In this document: one piece after another, positions 1 to 8,757 of the stretch
Numbering within the stretch: the stretch's first letter is position 1
Layout: the number at the start of each line of letters is the position of its first letter
Assembly (NCBI RefSeq): GCF_023824195.1
Contig: NZ_CP085442.1
Location: forward strand, 906,001 to 970,000
Direction of reading: 5' to 3'
DNA: 64,000 nt
From: Priestia megaterium
GTDB taxonomy: Bacteria > Bacillota > Bacilli > Bacillales > Bacillaceae_H
The notes under the pieces: generated by a model
Seen by the model: the letters and a program-made list of their open reading frames with translations, nothing else
Told to the model about the DNA's origin: nothing
Databases searched by the model: none
Program-made: the position numbers and the translations under genes

Positions 1-144
1 TCAATATTTGAAGAATTGAAAAAAGGTAAAATCGAAATTGGCTATGGAGATAGCGCTAAGAGGCTTCATGCTTCCAAAGAAGAAATTGAAAAAGCTACAG
101 CACAGGCTTGGAATGGATTTTTGAAAAATAATCCTGAATTTTAA
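1..144 (+). CDS. SDR-family oxidoreductase, C-terminal fragment
   Basis: The window opens inside a plus-strand reading frame whose last 47 codons end at TAA 142-144. The tail reads FEELKKGKIEIGYGDSAKR and then a short charged helix. This resembles the C-terminus of short-chain dehydrogenases of the DltE/YbbO kind, where a helix with 'L.KGK.EI..G.AK' follows the Rossmann core. The catalytic YxxxK and the NAD(P)-binding glycine motif lie outside the window, so the family call rests on this tail only. A bidirectional terminator follows it, separating it from the convergent MarR gene. Confidence 0.5.
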   Translation, partial: SIFEELKKGKIEIGYGDSAKRLHASKEEIEKATAQAWNGFLKNNPEF

Positions 145-192
145 AGGCAGCAAACAAAAAGCTTCCTAAACTCGTCAGTAGTAGCGGGTCAT

Positions 193-233
193 AAAAAGCG
201 TGTGTCCATAAAATAAATGAACACACGCTTTTT
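193..233. terminator. Bidirectional intrinsic terminator
   Basis: A perfect 13-bp inverted repeat (193-205 with 221-233, AAAAAGCGTGTGT) with a 15-nt loop has an A-run on one side and a T-run on the other. It can terminate both the SDR gene and the convergent MarR gene. Confidence 0.85.
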
Positions 234-237
234 TGCA

Positions 238-693
238 TTAACGATCCACAGTTTGTCTAATTCGTTTTTCCATTTTTTCAAGCATGCGGAGGTACTCATC
301 CTGTTCTTCAGGAGTTAGAGCAAAAAGCATGTCTTGCCAAAATAAATTTCGCTGCTCAATTACATAGTTCACTAATGTTTCGCCAGCCTCTGTTAAGGAT
401 ATCCATACAATTCGGCGGTCTTTTTGGTCACGTACGCGCTTAATGAGTGCATCATCTTCTAATTGATTTAATAAAATGGTAGTAGCCCCGGAGGTTAGCT
501 TTAGATTTGAAGAAATTTCGGCTACCATACGTTTAGAGCTGACTCCAATGAATTTTAGAATTAAAAATTTCGTAATGGTCAAATTATAGGGCTGCTCACT
601 GATTTTATCTTCCAAGAGCTTTCGCTTGAGTTCAAATAATGAGGTTTTGACTTGGTCAAGTTTTTCTAGTTTATCTATTAACTGCTGATCCAT
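238..693 (-). CDS. MarR-family transcriptional regulator (probable repressor of the divergent efflux operon)
   Basis: A 151-residue winged-helix protein of typical MarR length. The DNA-binding part (residues about 45-100) carries the recognition helix 'SNLKLTSGATTILLNQLE' and the wing 'RDQKDRRIVWISLTEAG', the classic MarR DRR wing signature. I chose the ATG at 691-693 (minus strand) rather than the ATG 13 codons upstream because AAAGGTGA lies just ahead of it. The gene is divergent from the HlyD/EmrB efflux operon with about 350 nt between them, the usual arrangement for a ligand-released MarR repressor of a multidrug pump. The ligand is unknown and the control is inferred from context. Confidence 0.88.
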   Translation of the reverse strand: MDQQLIDKLEKLDQVKTSLFELKRKLLEDKISEQPYNLTITKFLILKFIGVSSKRMVAEISSNLKLTSGATTILLNQLEDDALIKRVRDQKDRRIVWISLTEAGETLVNYVIEQRNLFWQDMLFALTPEEQDEYLRMLEKMEKRIRQTVDR

Positions 694-1045
694 TATAATC
701 ACCTTTTCTTTATCATTATAGGTGTTAAACAATTGCTGCTAGTTACCTATTGTGGTTTATGTATATAGGGAGTTTGTTCCAAAAAAAGGAGCTGTTTTTG
801 TGTATAACCCTATGCTTATATATCTAACTTTAAAGTAAAGTAAAGTACTTGTAAAGAAACCAAAACTTTTAAGTTGTATTTCAGTTAAAGATGTAGTAAA
901 GTATTCAGTCGGGAAAACTTTATGAAACATAAATGTTTAGTTTTAAAAATAAATTAAAATCAAAGTTATTTACAACTAAATATCTTTGTGATAAAGTTAT
1001 CTAGCGTAATACTTAACTGAATGAAATATTAAGGAGGTAAAATAA
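694..1045. promoter_or_regulatory. Divergent control region between MarR gene and efflux operon
   Basis: A 352-nt AT-rich region. It holds a perfect ACTTTAAAGT palindrome at 827-836, an AAGTACTT palindrome at 843-850 and the interrupted repeat AAACAT-AA-ATGTTT at 925-938, plus several TAAAG direct repeats between 831 and 900. These are reasonable MarR operator candidates. I cannot assign the promoters confidently. AAGGAGG lies directly before the HlyD start. Confidence 0.45.
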
Positions 1046-1684
1046 ATGTCAAGAGGGCGTTTAATTTTAATGAACTTTATCGGAATTATTGTAGTATTAG
1101 CTTTAATTATTGGTGGGGGATACTATTATATTCAAAAATCTAATTATGTATCCACAGACAATGCAAAAGTGTCCGGCGACCTTTATACAGTAGTAGCGCC
1201 AGCGGCAGGTAAAGTAGCAAGCTGGAACATTGAAGAAGGTAAAGATGTTTCAAAAGATGATGAGGTAGCTAAAATCCAATCAGAAGATGGAGAAAAAACA
1301 GTTACAGTACCAGAAGATGGTAAAATCATCAAAACACAGGTAAAAGAAAATCAAATGGTTCAAGCTGGTCAACAAATTGCTAGCGAAGTAGATATGAATA
1401 ACTTATTTATCATTGCAAACATTAAAGAAGACAAATTAAAAGATATTGAAGCTGGCGATGACGTTGATGTAACAGTTGACGGAGATACTAAAACAACAAT
1501 CGATGGAAAAGTAGAAGAAATCGGTTATGCAACAAACTCAATTTTCTCATTAATGCCAAGCTCTAATTCAGACGGTAACTATACTAAAGTATCACAAACA
1601 GTTCCTGTTAAAATCTCTATTTCTAACTACTCTGAAAACGTACTACCAGGTATGAACGCAGAAGTTAAAATCTCTAAAAACTAA
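1046..1684 (+). CDS. HlyD/EmrA-family membrane fusion (adaptor) protein
   Basis: A 212-residue adaptor for the MFS pump encoded next. One N-terminal membrane anchor (residues about 7-29) is followed by a periplasmic-adaptor-like part: a biotinyl/lipoyl-like half (VVAPAAGKVASWNIEEGKDV, then PEDGKIIKTQVKENQMVQAG) and a beta-barrel half ending 'LPGMNAEVKI'. Two lipoyl halves sit almost back to back, so the long coiled-coil hairpin of Gram-negative EmrA is essentially absent and the protein is short. This fits a Gram-positive cell, where no outer-membrane channel need be reached. The ATG follows AAGGAGG. It is cotranscribed with the MFS gene 42 nt downstream. Confidence 0.85.
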   Translation: MSRGRLILMNFIGIIVVLALIIGGGYYYIQKSNYVSTDNAKVSGDLYTVVAPAAGKVASWNIEEGKDVSKDDEVAKIQSEDGEKTVTVPEDGKIIKTQVKENQMVQAGQQIASEVDMNNLFIIANIKEDKLKDIEAGDDVDVTVDGDTKTTIDGKVEEIGYATNSIFSLMPSSNSDGNYTKVSQTVPVKISISNYSENVLPGMNAEVKISKN

Positions 1685-1726
1685 GAACGTACATGATTAA
1701 GAAGAGAAGAAAGGAGGAAGGAACTG

Positions 1727-3352
1727 ATGTCAGCAAACACGATACAACCAGAGGAAAGCTCAGTTAAAAAGCATATCCCGCTGCTAGTCGTACTTATGCT
1801 TGGATTATTCTTAGCAATTTTAAACCAAACGCTGCTAAATGTTGCGATTCCGCATCTGATTACAGAGTTTGGCGTTACGGCTAATACCGCACAGTGGTTG
1901 CTTACAGGATATATGCTTGTAAATGGTGCACTTATTCCATTATCAGCCTATTTAATTGAACGTTTTGGAGTTCGTCGCTTATTCTTATTTGCAATGGCCT
2001 GCTTTACAATAGGGGCACTTGTCTGCGGAATTGCGCCTACTTTCTCGATTATGCTAATCGGACGTCTGGTTCAAGCAGTCGGAGGCGGAGTGCTAGCACC
2101 TCTAGTTATGACCATTATCGTATTTATTTTCCCTCCTCATATGCGCGGAAAGGGAATGGGTATCTTTGGTTTAGCCATGATGTTCGCTCCGGCAATTGGA
2201 CCGACGCTTTCAGGATGGGTTATTCAAAACTATGACTGGCACATTTTATTTACGGGAATGGTGCCACTAGGTGCGCTCGTACTTATTATTGCAGCTTTTA
2301 AATTAAAAGATATTAAACCACCTCAAAATGTAAAAGTAGATCTAATTTCTGTGTTTACATCTCTTGTAGGTATGGCTTTACTTCTATACGGCTTCAGTGA
2401 AGCTGGAAACGATGGCTGGACGGATTCAGTTGTATTGTCAACGATGATTGGCGGTATTGTATTATTAATCATCTTTGTCGTGCAGCAGCTTCGACTTAAG
2501 AGTCCATTACTTGATGTGAGAGTATTTAAATACAGTATTTTCTCATTATCTAATATCATTAGTATTGCCATCACAATTAGCATGTATGCTGGTATGTTCT
2601 TATTGCCAATTTACTTGCAAAATATTCGTGGCTATTCCGCATTTGATTCAGGTTTATTAATCTTGCCTGGTGCACTTGTTATGTTAGTTATGTCACCAAT
2701 TTCTGGTACGCTGTTTGATAAATTAGGACCGCGTCCACTAGGGATTGTCGGGATGTTGATTACAGTTGTGACAACATTTGAATTTACAAAATTAACGCTT
2801 GAAACACCGTTTAGTCATATTGTTATTATTTATATGATCCGTGCATTCGGTATGTCATTATTGATGATGCCAATTATGACGGCTGGTTTAAATCAGCTGC
2901 CGGCAAAATTAAGCAGCCATGGTACATCAATGGCGAACACGCTTCGTCAGGTGAGTGGTTCAATCGGTATCAGTTTAATGACTACAATCTTTACAAATCG
3001 CACAACATATCATGTGAATGAAATGAGCAGTTCAATGACTACATCGGATCCATTCTTTATGAATAACTTCCAGGTATTTGTTCAAAAGATTGCTCAAACG
3101 CTTCACCTTTCTCAAACAGAAGCGCAAAAACAAGCTTTAACAACATTAGCTGGAAAAGTTCAAGCGCAAGCAACTGTACAAGGAATTAACGACGCGTTTT
3201 ACTGGACAGTTATTATTGCCATTATTGGATTGATTTTAAGTTTCTTCCTACGTGATGTTCGTAAAGATGCAGTAGTAGAAGTAGAAGAGACAGAAAAAGA
3301 AACAACAGACGATATTCGTATGTTACCGGCACCAAAAGATATGAACTCATAA
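1727..3352 (+). CDS. DHA2-family drug:H+ antiporter (EmrB/QacA type, 14 TM)
   Basis: A 541-residue MFS exporter, the usual length for 14-helix DHA2 pumps. Seen: TM1 with motif D1 (LNQTLLNVAIPHLITEFG), 'TGYMLVNGALIPLSAYLIERFGVRRLF' for the loop 2-3 motif A, and 'GRLVQAVGGGVLAPL' for TM4. The C-terminal cytosolic tail (after about residue 510) is acidic. It expels hydrophobic compounds using the proton gradient, working with the HlyD adaptor. An AAGGAGG ribosome-binding site precedes the ATG. The flavodoxin-like gene starts 18 nt downstream, so the four genes from 1046 to 4305 look like one transcript. The substrate is not predictable from sequence. Confidence 0.92.
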   Translation: MSANTIQPEESSVKKHIPLLVVLMLGLFLAILNQTLLNVAIPHLITEFGVTANTAQWLLTGYMLVNGALIPLSAYLIERFGVRRLFLFAMACFTIGALVCGIAPTFSIMLIGRLVQAVGGGVLAPLVMTIIVFIFPPHMRGKGMGIFGLAMMFAPAIGPTLSGWVIQNYDWHILFTGMVPLGALVLIIAAFKLKDIKPPQNVKVDLISVFTSLVGMALLLYGFSEAGNDGWTDSVVLSTMIGGIVLLIIFVVQQLRLKSPLLDVRVFKYSIFSLSNIISIAITISMYAGMFLLPIYLQNIRGYSAFDSGLLILPGALVMLVMSPISGTLFDKLGPRPLGIVGMLITVVTTFEFTKLTLETPFSHIVIIYMIRAFGMSLLMMPIMTAGLNQLPAKLSSHGTSMANTLRQVSGSIGISLMTTIFTNRTTYHVNEMSSSMTTSDPFFMNNFQVFVQKIAQTLHLSQTEAQKQALTTLAGKVQAQATVQGINDAFYWTVIIAIIGLILSFFLRDVRKDAVVEVEETEKETTDDIRMLPAPKDMNS

Positions 3353-3370
3353 GCAACGGAGGGATAAAGG

Positions 3371-3901
3371 ATGAAAATTTGTATCGTATATGATAGTGAA
3401 GGCGGACATACAGAGGCATTAGCAAAAGCGATTGCTTCTGGCGCCGAGCTGTCTGGAGAAGCAACCGTATATGTAAAGCATGTCGAAGATGCAGATGTAC
3501 GTGAACTGCCTGAAATGGATGCTATTATTTGGGGCTGCCCAGGGCATTTTGGAACAATTAGTTCAGGGTTAAAAACGTGGATCGATAAATTAGGTTATCT
3601 ATGGGCAGAAGGTAAATTAATTAATAAAGTAGGTGCGGTGTTCTGTACAACAGCTACAACGCATGGTGGCTTAGAAGCGACGCTTTTAAATTTAATTACA
3701 CCTATGCTTCATCAAGGTATGATTATTGCTGGGTTACCAGGTAACATCCCAGAAAATGCGCTTTACGGTACTTATTACGGTGTTGGAATTACTTGTCCAA
3801 TCGAAGGTGACGAATTATTAACAGAGAACGACCAAGCGCTAGGTAAAGCATTAGGAGAACGTGTTGTTCAAGTGACTAAACGAATGACACAAGGACAGTA
3901 G
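3371..3901 (+). CDS. Flavodoxin-fold / WrbA-like NAD(P)H oxidoreductase
   Basis: A 176-residue flavodoxin-like protein. The FMN phosphate loop is visible at the N-terminus ([18 protein letters not shown], residues about 8-25). The second flavin-contact loop is '[22 protein letters not shown]' (about 54-75), and the third is '[29 protein letters not shown]', as in WrbA-type quinone reductases. Length is slightly below WrbA (about 190-200). It follows the drug pump by 18 nt with GGAGGG before its ATG, suggesting detoxification of quinone-like or redox-active compounds exported by the pump. Whether it reduces quinones or another acceptor is not shown by the sequence. Confidence 0.8.
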   Translation: MKICIVYDSEGGHTEALAKAIASGAELSGEATVYVKHVEDADVRELPEMDAIIWGCPGHFGTISSGLKTWIDKLGYLWAEGKLINKVGAVFCTTATTHGGLEATLLNLITPMLHQGMIIAGLPGNIPENALYGTYYGVGITCPIEGDELLTENDQALGKALGERVVQVTKRMTQGQ

Positions 3902-3909
3902 GTGACGGT

Positions 3910-4305
3910 ATGTTAGGTATTTTACTGATCGTTGTAGCTGTGATTCTGGTTGTACTAATTATTACAATGAATGCCAAAGCATCATCTTCTAAGCGCCAGC
4001 GTACAGTTCCACCTAAAAAAGAAGCGGCTGCTTCAAATGCTCCTAAAGAGCCAAAAGTAGCAGAAGAAAAACCTGCAGCACCAAAAGAAGAGCCAAAAGA
4101 GCCGCAGGCGAAGACGGAAACAAGAACATCTAGACATAAGAGAGAAAAAGATGTCATGAACGATGATATGTATCGTCAAGTGCTGCAAAAGTTTAGAGAA
4201 GGCGAAAAAGACGACACGGTTTTTACAAAAGAAGAACGTGACGTTATGAATGATGACGCTTTTCGTAAGGCTTTAAGATCGTTTAAGAAAAACGATAGTG
4301 AATGA
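3910..4305 (+). CDS. Membrane-anchored charged protein with a duplicated C-terminal motif (unknown function)
   Basis: A 131-residue protein I do not recognise. Residues 1-20 form one hydrophobic helix (LGILLIVVAVILVVLIITM). Residues about 25-75 are a low-complexity Lys/Glu/Pro/Ala linker. The C-terminus holds two copies of one motif: KDVMNDDMYRQVLQKF and RDVMNDDAFRKALRSF, about 30 residues apart. The expected topology is N-anchored with the charged tail in the cytoplasm or wall space. It is the last gene of the efflux operon (8 nt after the flavodoxin-like stop), so it may help the pump. No function can be assigned. Confidence 0.7.
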   Translation: MLGILLIVVAVILVVLIITMNAKASSSKRQRTVPPKKEAAASNAPKEPKVAEEKPAAPKEEPKEPQAKTETRTSRHKREKDVMNDDMYRQVLQKFREGEKDDTVFTKEERDVMNDDAFRKALRSFKKNDSE

Positions 4306-4316
4306 GTTTCTTCTAT

Positions 4317-4467
4317 TATAATAGTACGGAATAAAGTAGATAGAAAATAGGTTATAAGCATTCCGCGAAACCAGCCGCTCTCCCCAGGTTAGGTTTCGCT
4401 TGGAGTGCAGCAGGGGGCTGACATGTTAACATCGACTCCCTGATTATAAGAAAGGGGACGTCAAAAC
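4317..4467 (+). promoter_or_regulatory. Possible promoter and structured leader upstream of second MarR gene
   Basis: A TATAAT at 4317-4322 may be a -10 box; no good -35 is visible. The following region is unusually GC-rich for this genome and folds into two hairpins. One pairs GCGAAACC (4365-4372) with GGTTTCGC (4392-4399). The other pairs CAGGG (4411-4415) with CCCTG (4438-4442) and extends inward. The second hairpin also contains the DNA palindrome ATGTTAACAT (4423-4432). The element could be an RNA leader, a MarR operator, or both. It does not match any riboswitch consensus I know. Confidence 0.4.
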
Positions 4468-4893
4468 ATGGAACAGCTCACATTTATTGAAGAGGTCCAG
4501 AGAATTTCGATATCCCTTAACAAAAAGGTAATGACAGAGATAAAAGAAAGGTTACTTTCACAAGGGATTACACCTTTTCAATATCATATCTTATTAATTA
4601 TCGGTAAGTGCAGTCACATTGGGGTAACCAAGCTGGCAGAAGAGATGCGTGTCAAGCCTAGTGCGATTACTCCTGTTATTAATCGTTTAATAGACTTAGA
4701 GTTAGTTTCACGCTATCACTCTAAAGAGGATCGTCGTAAGGTAAACATTGAGTTAACTGCTAAAGGTGAACAAGTGATTGAAGAAGCAAATGAAATTGTG
4801 CAAAAGATGATTGCTCATTTCTTTTCTTGCTATGAACCGAAAGATCAAGAGCAATTTTTGAAATTATTTAAGAAACTAGACGCTAATATCTAA
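4468..4893 (+). CDS. MarR-family transcriptional regulator
   Basis: A 141-residue MarR protein. The winged helix is at residues about 30-100: 'GVTKLAEEMRVKPSAITPVINRLIDLELVSRYHSKEDRRKVNIELTAKG', with the diagnostic DRR wing. N- and C-terminal helices make the dimer interface. The ATG has GGGGA 8 nt upstream. It is preceded by the GC-rich hairpin region and followed by its own terminator, so it is monocistronic. It may control the preceding efflux operon, itself, or something elsewhere; nothing here decides. Confidence 0.88.
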   Translation: MEQLTFIEEVQRISISLNKKVMTEIKERLLSQGITPFQYHILLIIGKCSHIGVTKLAEEMRVKPSAITPVINRLIDLELVSRYHSKEDRRKVNIELTAKGEQVIEEANEIVQKMIAHFFSCYEPKDQEQFLKLFKKLDANI

Positions 4894-4900
4894 TGAAAGA

Positions 4901-4931
4901 AAAATCACTTCTTAATGGAGTGATTTTTTTT
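4901..4931 (+). terminator. Intrinsic terminator
   Basis: AAAATCACT (4901-4909) pairs with AGTGATTTT (4919-4927) and is followed by a T-run. It ends the MarR gene ahead of the ribose operon. Confidence 0.85.
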
Positions 4932-4941
4932 AATAAAAAGA

Positions 4942-4987
4942 TTGTCAACTTCACTTTTCCATGTTATTATTTGTGTAAACGGTTACA
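4942..4987 (+). promoter_or_regulatory. rbs operon promoter with cre/operator
   Basis: TTGTCA (4942-4947) and TATTAT (4965-4970) are 17 bp apart, a good sigma-A promoter. Immediately downstream TGTAAACGGTTACA (4974-4987) matches the cre consensus TGWNANCGNTNWCA at every defined position and is near-palindromic. CcpA, RbsR, or both could bind across the start site. It lies 22 nt before the rbsR GTG. Confidence 0.85.
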
Positions 4988-5009
4988 TATATGAAGGGAG
5001 GGAAATAAA

Positions 5010-5999
5010 GTGGTAACAATTCGCGATGTAGCAAAAGAAGCAGGCGTGTCCGTTGCGACCGTTTCGCGCGTTTTAAACAGTACAGGATATGTAAAAGAAG
5101 ACACGCGTGTGCGAGTAATGAATACAATTCAAAAATTAAACTACAGCCCTAACGAGGTAGCCCGTTCGCTTTATACACGTGAATCGCGTTTGATTGGTCT
5201 CTTGCTTCCAGACATTACAAACCCTTTTTTCCCTCAGCTTGCACGAGGAATAGAAGATGAAGTACATAGCCATGGATTTCGTTTAATTCTTGGCAATAGT
5301 GATGAGCAGTTAGAGAAAGAATTAACCTATCTCCAAACGTTTACGCAAAACCATGTAGTAGGGATGATCACGGCAACAACAAGTCTAGCTCAGAAACTAT
5401 ATGAAGGTCTTACATTTCCCGTCGTGTTTTTAGATAGAAGTTCTGATCATTATCCATCCGTTTATGCTGATGGTTTTGAAGGTGGAAAACTTGCTGCAGA
5501 AGAAATAATCAAAAGAGGAAGTAAAAGAATTACACTTATCAAAGGTCCAGTAAATGTAAAGCCTGCCCAAGAACGTTTTCAAGGCTCTCTGTCTGTTTTG
5601 AGTCAGTCTGATGCAGACTTTTACGTATTAAATACAAATTCTCTAGCGTTTGACGATGCGCAGAAATGGGCAAAGGAAATCTTTCAAAAGTACCCTGAAA
5701 CGGACGGGATTATTGCAAGTAATGACATTGTAGCCACAGCCGTTTTACACGAGGCGTTTCGATTAGAAAAAAGCGTGCCTGATGATCTACAAGTAATTGG
5801 TTTTGATGATATTCCGCAAAGCCGCTTTTCTTTTCCAGCGCTGTCTACAATTCGTCAGCCTGCTTATGAAATGGGCAAGCAAGCAGCAGGTCTGTTAATG
5901 AAATGCATTAAGAAAGAACCTTTAATTCAAAAGCAAGTACAACTACCCGTTACGTTTATTGAACGAAATACGACACGAAAGGTTGAGGAACATGGCTAA
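5010..5999 (+). CDS. rbsR: LacI-family repressor of the ribose operon
   Basis: A 329-residue LacI/GalR protein. The helix-turn-helix at residues 2-22 (TIRDVAKEAGVSVATVSRVLN) and hinge helix (SPNEVARSLYTRES) precede a periplasmic-binding-like sensor domain that should bind ribose or a derivative. The GTG start is supported by GGGAGG. It is the first gene of rbsRKDACB, the B. subtilis order. The cre/operator at 4974-4987 just upstream fits autoregulation plus catabolite repression. The stop codon lies inside the rbsK start region (8-nt overlap), implying translational coupling. Confidence 0.95.
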   Translation: MVTIRDVAKEAGVSVATVSRVLNSTGYVKEDTRVRVMNTIQKLNYSPNEVARSLYTRESRLIGLLLPDITNPFFPQLARGIEDEVHSHGFRLILGNSDEQLEKELTYLQTFTQNHVVGMITATTSLAQKLYEGLTFPVVFLDRSSDHYPSVYADGFEGGKLAAEEIIKRGSKRITLIKGPVNVKPAQERFQGSLSVLSQSDADFYVLNTNSLAFDDAQKWAKEIFQKYPETDGIIASNDIVATAVLHEAFRLEKSVPDDLQVIGFDDIPQSRFSFPALSTIRQPAYEMGKQAAGLLMKCIKKEPLIQKQVQLPVTFIERNTTRKVEEHG

Positions 6000-6870
6000 A
6001 GTAACTGTGATTGGAAGTTCATCAATGGATTTAGTAGTAACATCAAATATTCGTCCTGGAGCTGGAGAAACAGTGTTAGGAGAATCATTCAAAACCGTTC
6101 CTGGAGGAAAAGGAGCGAACCAAGCTGTTGCAGCAGCCCGTCTTGGAGCTGATGTGAGTATGATTGGGTGTGTGGGCGAAGATCATTACGGAAAAGCAAT
6201 CCTGGAAAATTTCAAATCAAACGGTGTATCTGTGGAAAATGTGAAACCGGTTACAGATTCAGATAGCGGAACAGCTCACATTATACTCGCTGAAGGAGAC
6301 AACAGCATTGTAGTTGTCAAAGGAGCAAACGATTATATTACTCCAGACTACGTAGAAAAAGCAAAAGAAAAAATTAAAGAAGCTGATATCGTACTTATTC
6401 AGCAAGAGATTCCAGAAGAAACGATTGAATATGTTGCTCAGCTTTGTCAGGAACTTAAAGTACCGCTTTTGTTAAATCCAGCGCCTGCAAGACCATTAAA
6501 AGCAGAAGTGATTGAACAAGTTTCTTACATCACTCCAAATGAACATGAAGCAGAGCTTTTATTTGAAGGAAAAGAAAAAGAAGAAGTATTAAAACAATAT
6601 CCAAATAAATTGTTTATTACAGAAGGAAAACAAGGTGTACGCTATTTTAACGGCGAGAAAGAAGTATTGGTTCCTTCTTATCAAGTAGAAACGATTGATA
6701 CAACAGGAGCAGGAGATACATTTAACGCAGCGCTTGCTGTGGCACTTGCCGAAGGGATGGGTTTTGAAAAAGGAATTCAGTTTGCTAATCGCGCAGCTTC
6801 GCTATCCGTCACTAAATTTGGTGCGCAAGGCGGTATGCCGACTCGAAAAGAAGTGGAGGAGAGTCTGTAA
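5992..6870 (+). CDS. rbsK: Ribokinase
   Basis: A 292-residue PfkB-family kinase that phosphorylates D-ribose to ribose 5-phosphate with ATP. Seen: N-terminal substrate motif 'GSSSMDLV', PfkB signature 1 'GGKGANQAVAAARLGA' (residues about 37-52), and C-terminal signature 2 'DTTGAGDTFNAALAVAL' with catalytic Asp in GAGD. The ATG at 5992 (GAGGAAC upstream) gives the family length. An earlier in-frame ATG at 5959 would add 11 residues inside rbsR and is unlikely. It overlaps rbsR by 8 nt and abuts rbsD. Confidence 0.96.
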   Translation: MAKVTVIGSSSMDLVVTSNIRPGAGETVLGESFKTVPGGKGANQAVAAARLGADVSMIGCVGEDHYGKAILENFKSNGVSVENVKPVTDSDSGTAHIILAEGDNSIVVVKGANDYITPDYVEKAKEKIKEADIVLIQQEIPEETIEYVAQLCQELKVPLLLNPAPARPLKAEVIEQVSYITPNEHEAELLFEGKEKEEVLKQYPNKLFITEGKQGVRYFNGEKEVLVPSYQVETIDTTGAGDTFNAALAVALAEGMGFEKGIQFANRAASLSVTKFGAQGGMPTRKEVEESL

Positions 6871-7260
6871 ATGAAACGTCACGGAATGATTAACAGTCAT
6901 ATTACGAAAATACTCACAGATCTAGGTCATACAGATACTATTGTCATTGCAGATGCAGGGTTACCTGTTCCTAGTGACGTGCCTAAAATTGATTTATCTT
7001 TAAAGCTAGGAGTGCCTAGCTTTGAAGACGTAGTAGTAGCTGTGTTAGAAGATATGGCTACAGAAAAAATAGTGATTGCTTCTGAAATGAAAGAAAGAAA
7101 TCAAAAGGCTTACGAGTTGATGGAGAAGCAAAACATCTTAGTAGAAGAAGTATCGCATGAACAATTAAAAATGCTGACAAGTAAAGCGAAAGTTGTGATT
7201 CGTACAGGAGAAGCAACTCCTTATGCAAACTGCATTTTACAAGCGGGAGTTATTTTTTAA
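6871..7260 (+). CDS. rbsD: D-ribose pyranase
   Basis: A 129-residue RbsD/FucU-fold protein that interconverts the pyranose and furanose forms of ribose so that ribokinase receives its substrate. It shows the family N-terminus '[30 protein letters not shown]' with the conserved His in LGHTD (about residue 20), and the C-terminal '[18 protein letters not shown]'. It starts directly after the rbsK stop with GGAGG inside the end of rbsK, and rbsA follows after 14 nt. Confidence 0.95.
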   Translation: MKRHGMINSHITKILTDLGHTDTIVIADAGLPVPSDVPKIDLSLKLGVPSFEDVVVAVLEDMATEKIVIASEMKERNQKAYELMEKQNILVEEVSHEQLKMLTSKAKVVIRTGEATPYANCILQAGVIF

Positions 7261-7274
7261 AAGAGGTGAACAGC

Positions 7275-8756
7275 ATGCATATTGCAATGAGAGGGATTCA
7301 TAAAGCCTTTGGAGCAAACCGTGTACTAAGGGGCGTGGATTTTGAATTACATGAAGGTGAAGTTCACGCACTAATGGGGGAAAATGGAGCGGGGAAATCT
7401 ACGCTGATGAATATTTTAACCGGCCTTCATAAAAAAGATGAAGGGCAGATTCTGATTGATGGCAAAGAGACGTATTTTCAAAATCCAAAAGAAGCAGAAC
7501 AAAACGGAATTACCTTTATTCATCAAGAGCTGAACGTTTGGCCTGAAATGACGGTGCTTGAGAACTTATTTATCGGCAAAGAATTAAAAACGCCTTTAGG
7601 TTTTTTAAAAACAAAAGAAATGAAAGCGTTAGCAAAGAAGCAGTTTGAAAAATTATCTGTGACCATTCCTCTTGATCAAGAAGCGGGACTTTGTTCTGTC
7701 GGACAGCAGCAAATGATTGAGATAGCCAAAGCGCTGATGACGAATGCAAAAGTCATTATCATGGATGAGCCAACTGCAGCGCTTACTGAAAGAGAAATTC
7801 AAAAGTTATTTGACGTAATTAATGCGCTGCGAAAACAAGGTGTATCGATTGTCTATATTTCACATCGTATGGAAGAGATTTTCGCTATTTGTGATTCCAT
7901 TACGGTCATGCGTGACGGACAGACGGTAGACAAAAAGCCGATTCCAGAAACCAGCTTCGATGATGTTGTTCGCAAAATGGTAGGAAGAGAGCTAACGGAT
8001 CGATTTCCTGCTAGGACATCTCCTAAGGGAGACGTTGTATTTGAAGCAAAAGGCTTGGAGAGAAAAGGTGTATTTCATGACGTTCATTTTTCAGTGCGAT
8101 CAGGAGAAATTGTCGGTGTTGCGGGGCTAATGGGAGCTGGCCGAACCGAAATTATGCGCGCTATCTTCGGGCTTGATCCGTTAGAAAAAGGCGAAATTGT
8201 ATTAAATGGCAAACGGGTCAGTATCACAAAGCCCGACCAAGCCATTAAATTAGGTCTCGGGTTCATTACAGAAGATCGTAAAACAGAAGGGCTCGTCCTG
8301 GATTTTTCTATTCGAGAAAATATTGCGCTTCCAAGTCTATTCAGCTTTTCGCCAAAAGGCTTTATTGAACAAAAAAGCGAGCAGCAATTTGTAGATTTAC
8401 TTATTAAACGTTTAACGATCAAAACCGAGTCGTCTGAGACGAGTGCGGGTAACTTATCAGGAGGAAATCAGCAAAAAGTAGTTATTGCCAAGTGGATTGG
8501 CATTGGACCAAAAGTGCTGATTTTAGATGAACCAACTCGAGGAGTTGACGTCGGGGCAAAGCGTGAAATTTATCAGCTTATGAATGAACTGACAGACAGA
8601 GGCGTGGCTATTATTATGGTGTCTTCAGAGCTTCCGGAAGTACTCGGCATGAGCGATCGCATTTTGGTTGTGCATGAAGGAAAAATAACAGGTGAACTGA
8701 CAAGTGAAGAAGCAACTCAAGAAAAAATTATGACATTTGCAACAGGAGGTCAGTAA
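7275..8756 (+). CDS. rbsA: Ribose ABC importer, tandem ATP-binding subunit
   Basis: A 493-residue CUT2-type sugar ATPase with two nucleotide-binding domains. The first has Walker [10 protein letters not shown] (about residue 38) and Walker B '[11 protein letters not shown]'. The second has the degenerate P-loop 'GLMGAGRTE', signature 'LSGGNQQKV' and Walker B '[12 protein letters not shown]', the usual asymmetry of RbsA. I chose ATG 7275 over the in-frame GTG at 7266 because AAGAGGTG is then correctly spaced; the length then equals B. subtilis RbsA. It powers RbsC/RbsB at the cytoplasmic membrane face. Confidence 0.96.
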   Translation: MHIAMRGIHKAFGANRVLRGVDFELHEGEVHALMGENGAGKSTLMNILTGLHKKDEGQILIDGKETYFQNPKEAEQNGITFIHQELNVWPEMTVLENLFIGKELKTPLGFLKTKEMKALAKKQFEKLSVTIPLDQEAGLCSVGQQQMIEIAKALMTNAKVIIMDEPTAALTEREIQKLFDVINALRKQGVSIVYISHRMEEIFAICDSITVMRDGQTVDKKPIPETSFDDVVRKMVGRELTDRFPARTSPKGDVVFEAKGLERKGVFHDVHFSVRSGEIVGVAGLMGAGRTEIMRAIFGLDPLEKGEIVLNGKRVSITKPDQAIKLGLGFITEDRKTEGLVLDFSIRENIALPSLFSFSPKGFIEQKSEQQFVDLLIKRLTIKTESSETSAGNLSGGNQQKVVIAKWIGIGPKVLILDEPTRGVDVGAKREIYQLMNELTDRGVAIIMVSSELPEVLGMSDRILVVHEGKITGELTSEEATQEKIMTFATGGQ

Positions 8757-8757
8757 A

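Noticed and set aside
5959..5991. Longer N-terminus of ribokinase starting at ATG 5959
   Set aside because: It would overlap rbsR further, has no ribosome-binding site, and makes the protein longer than the family.
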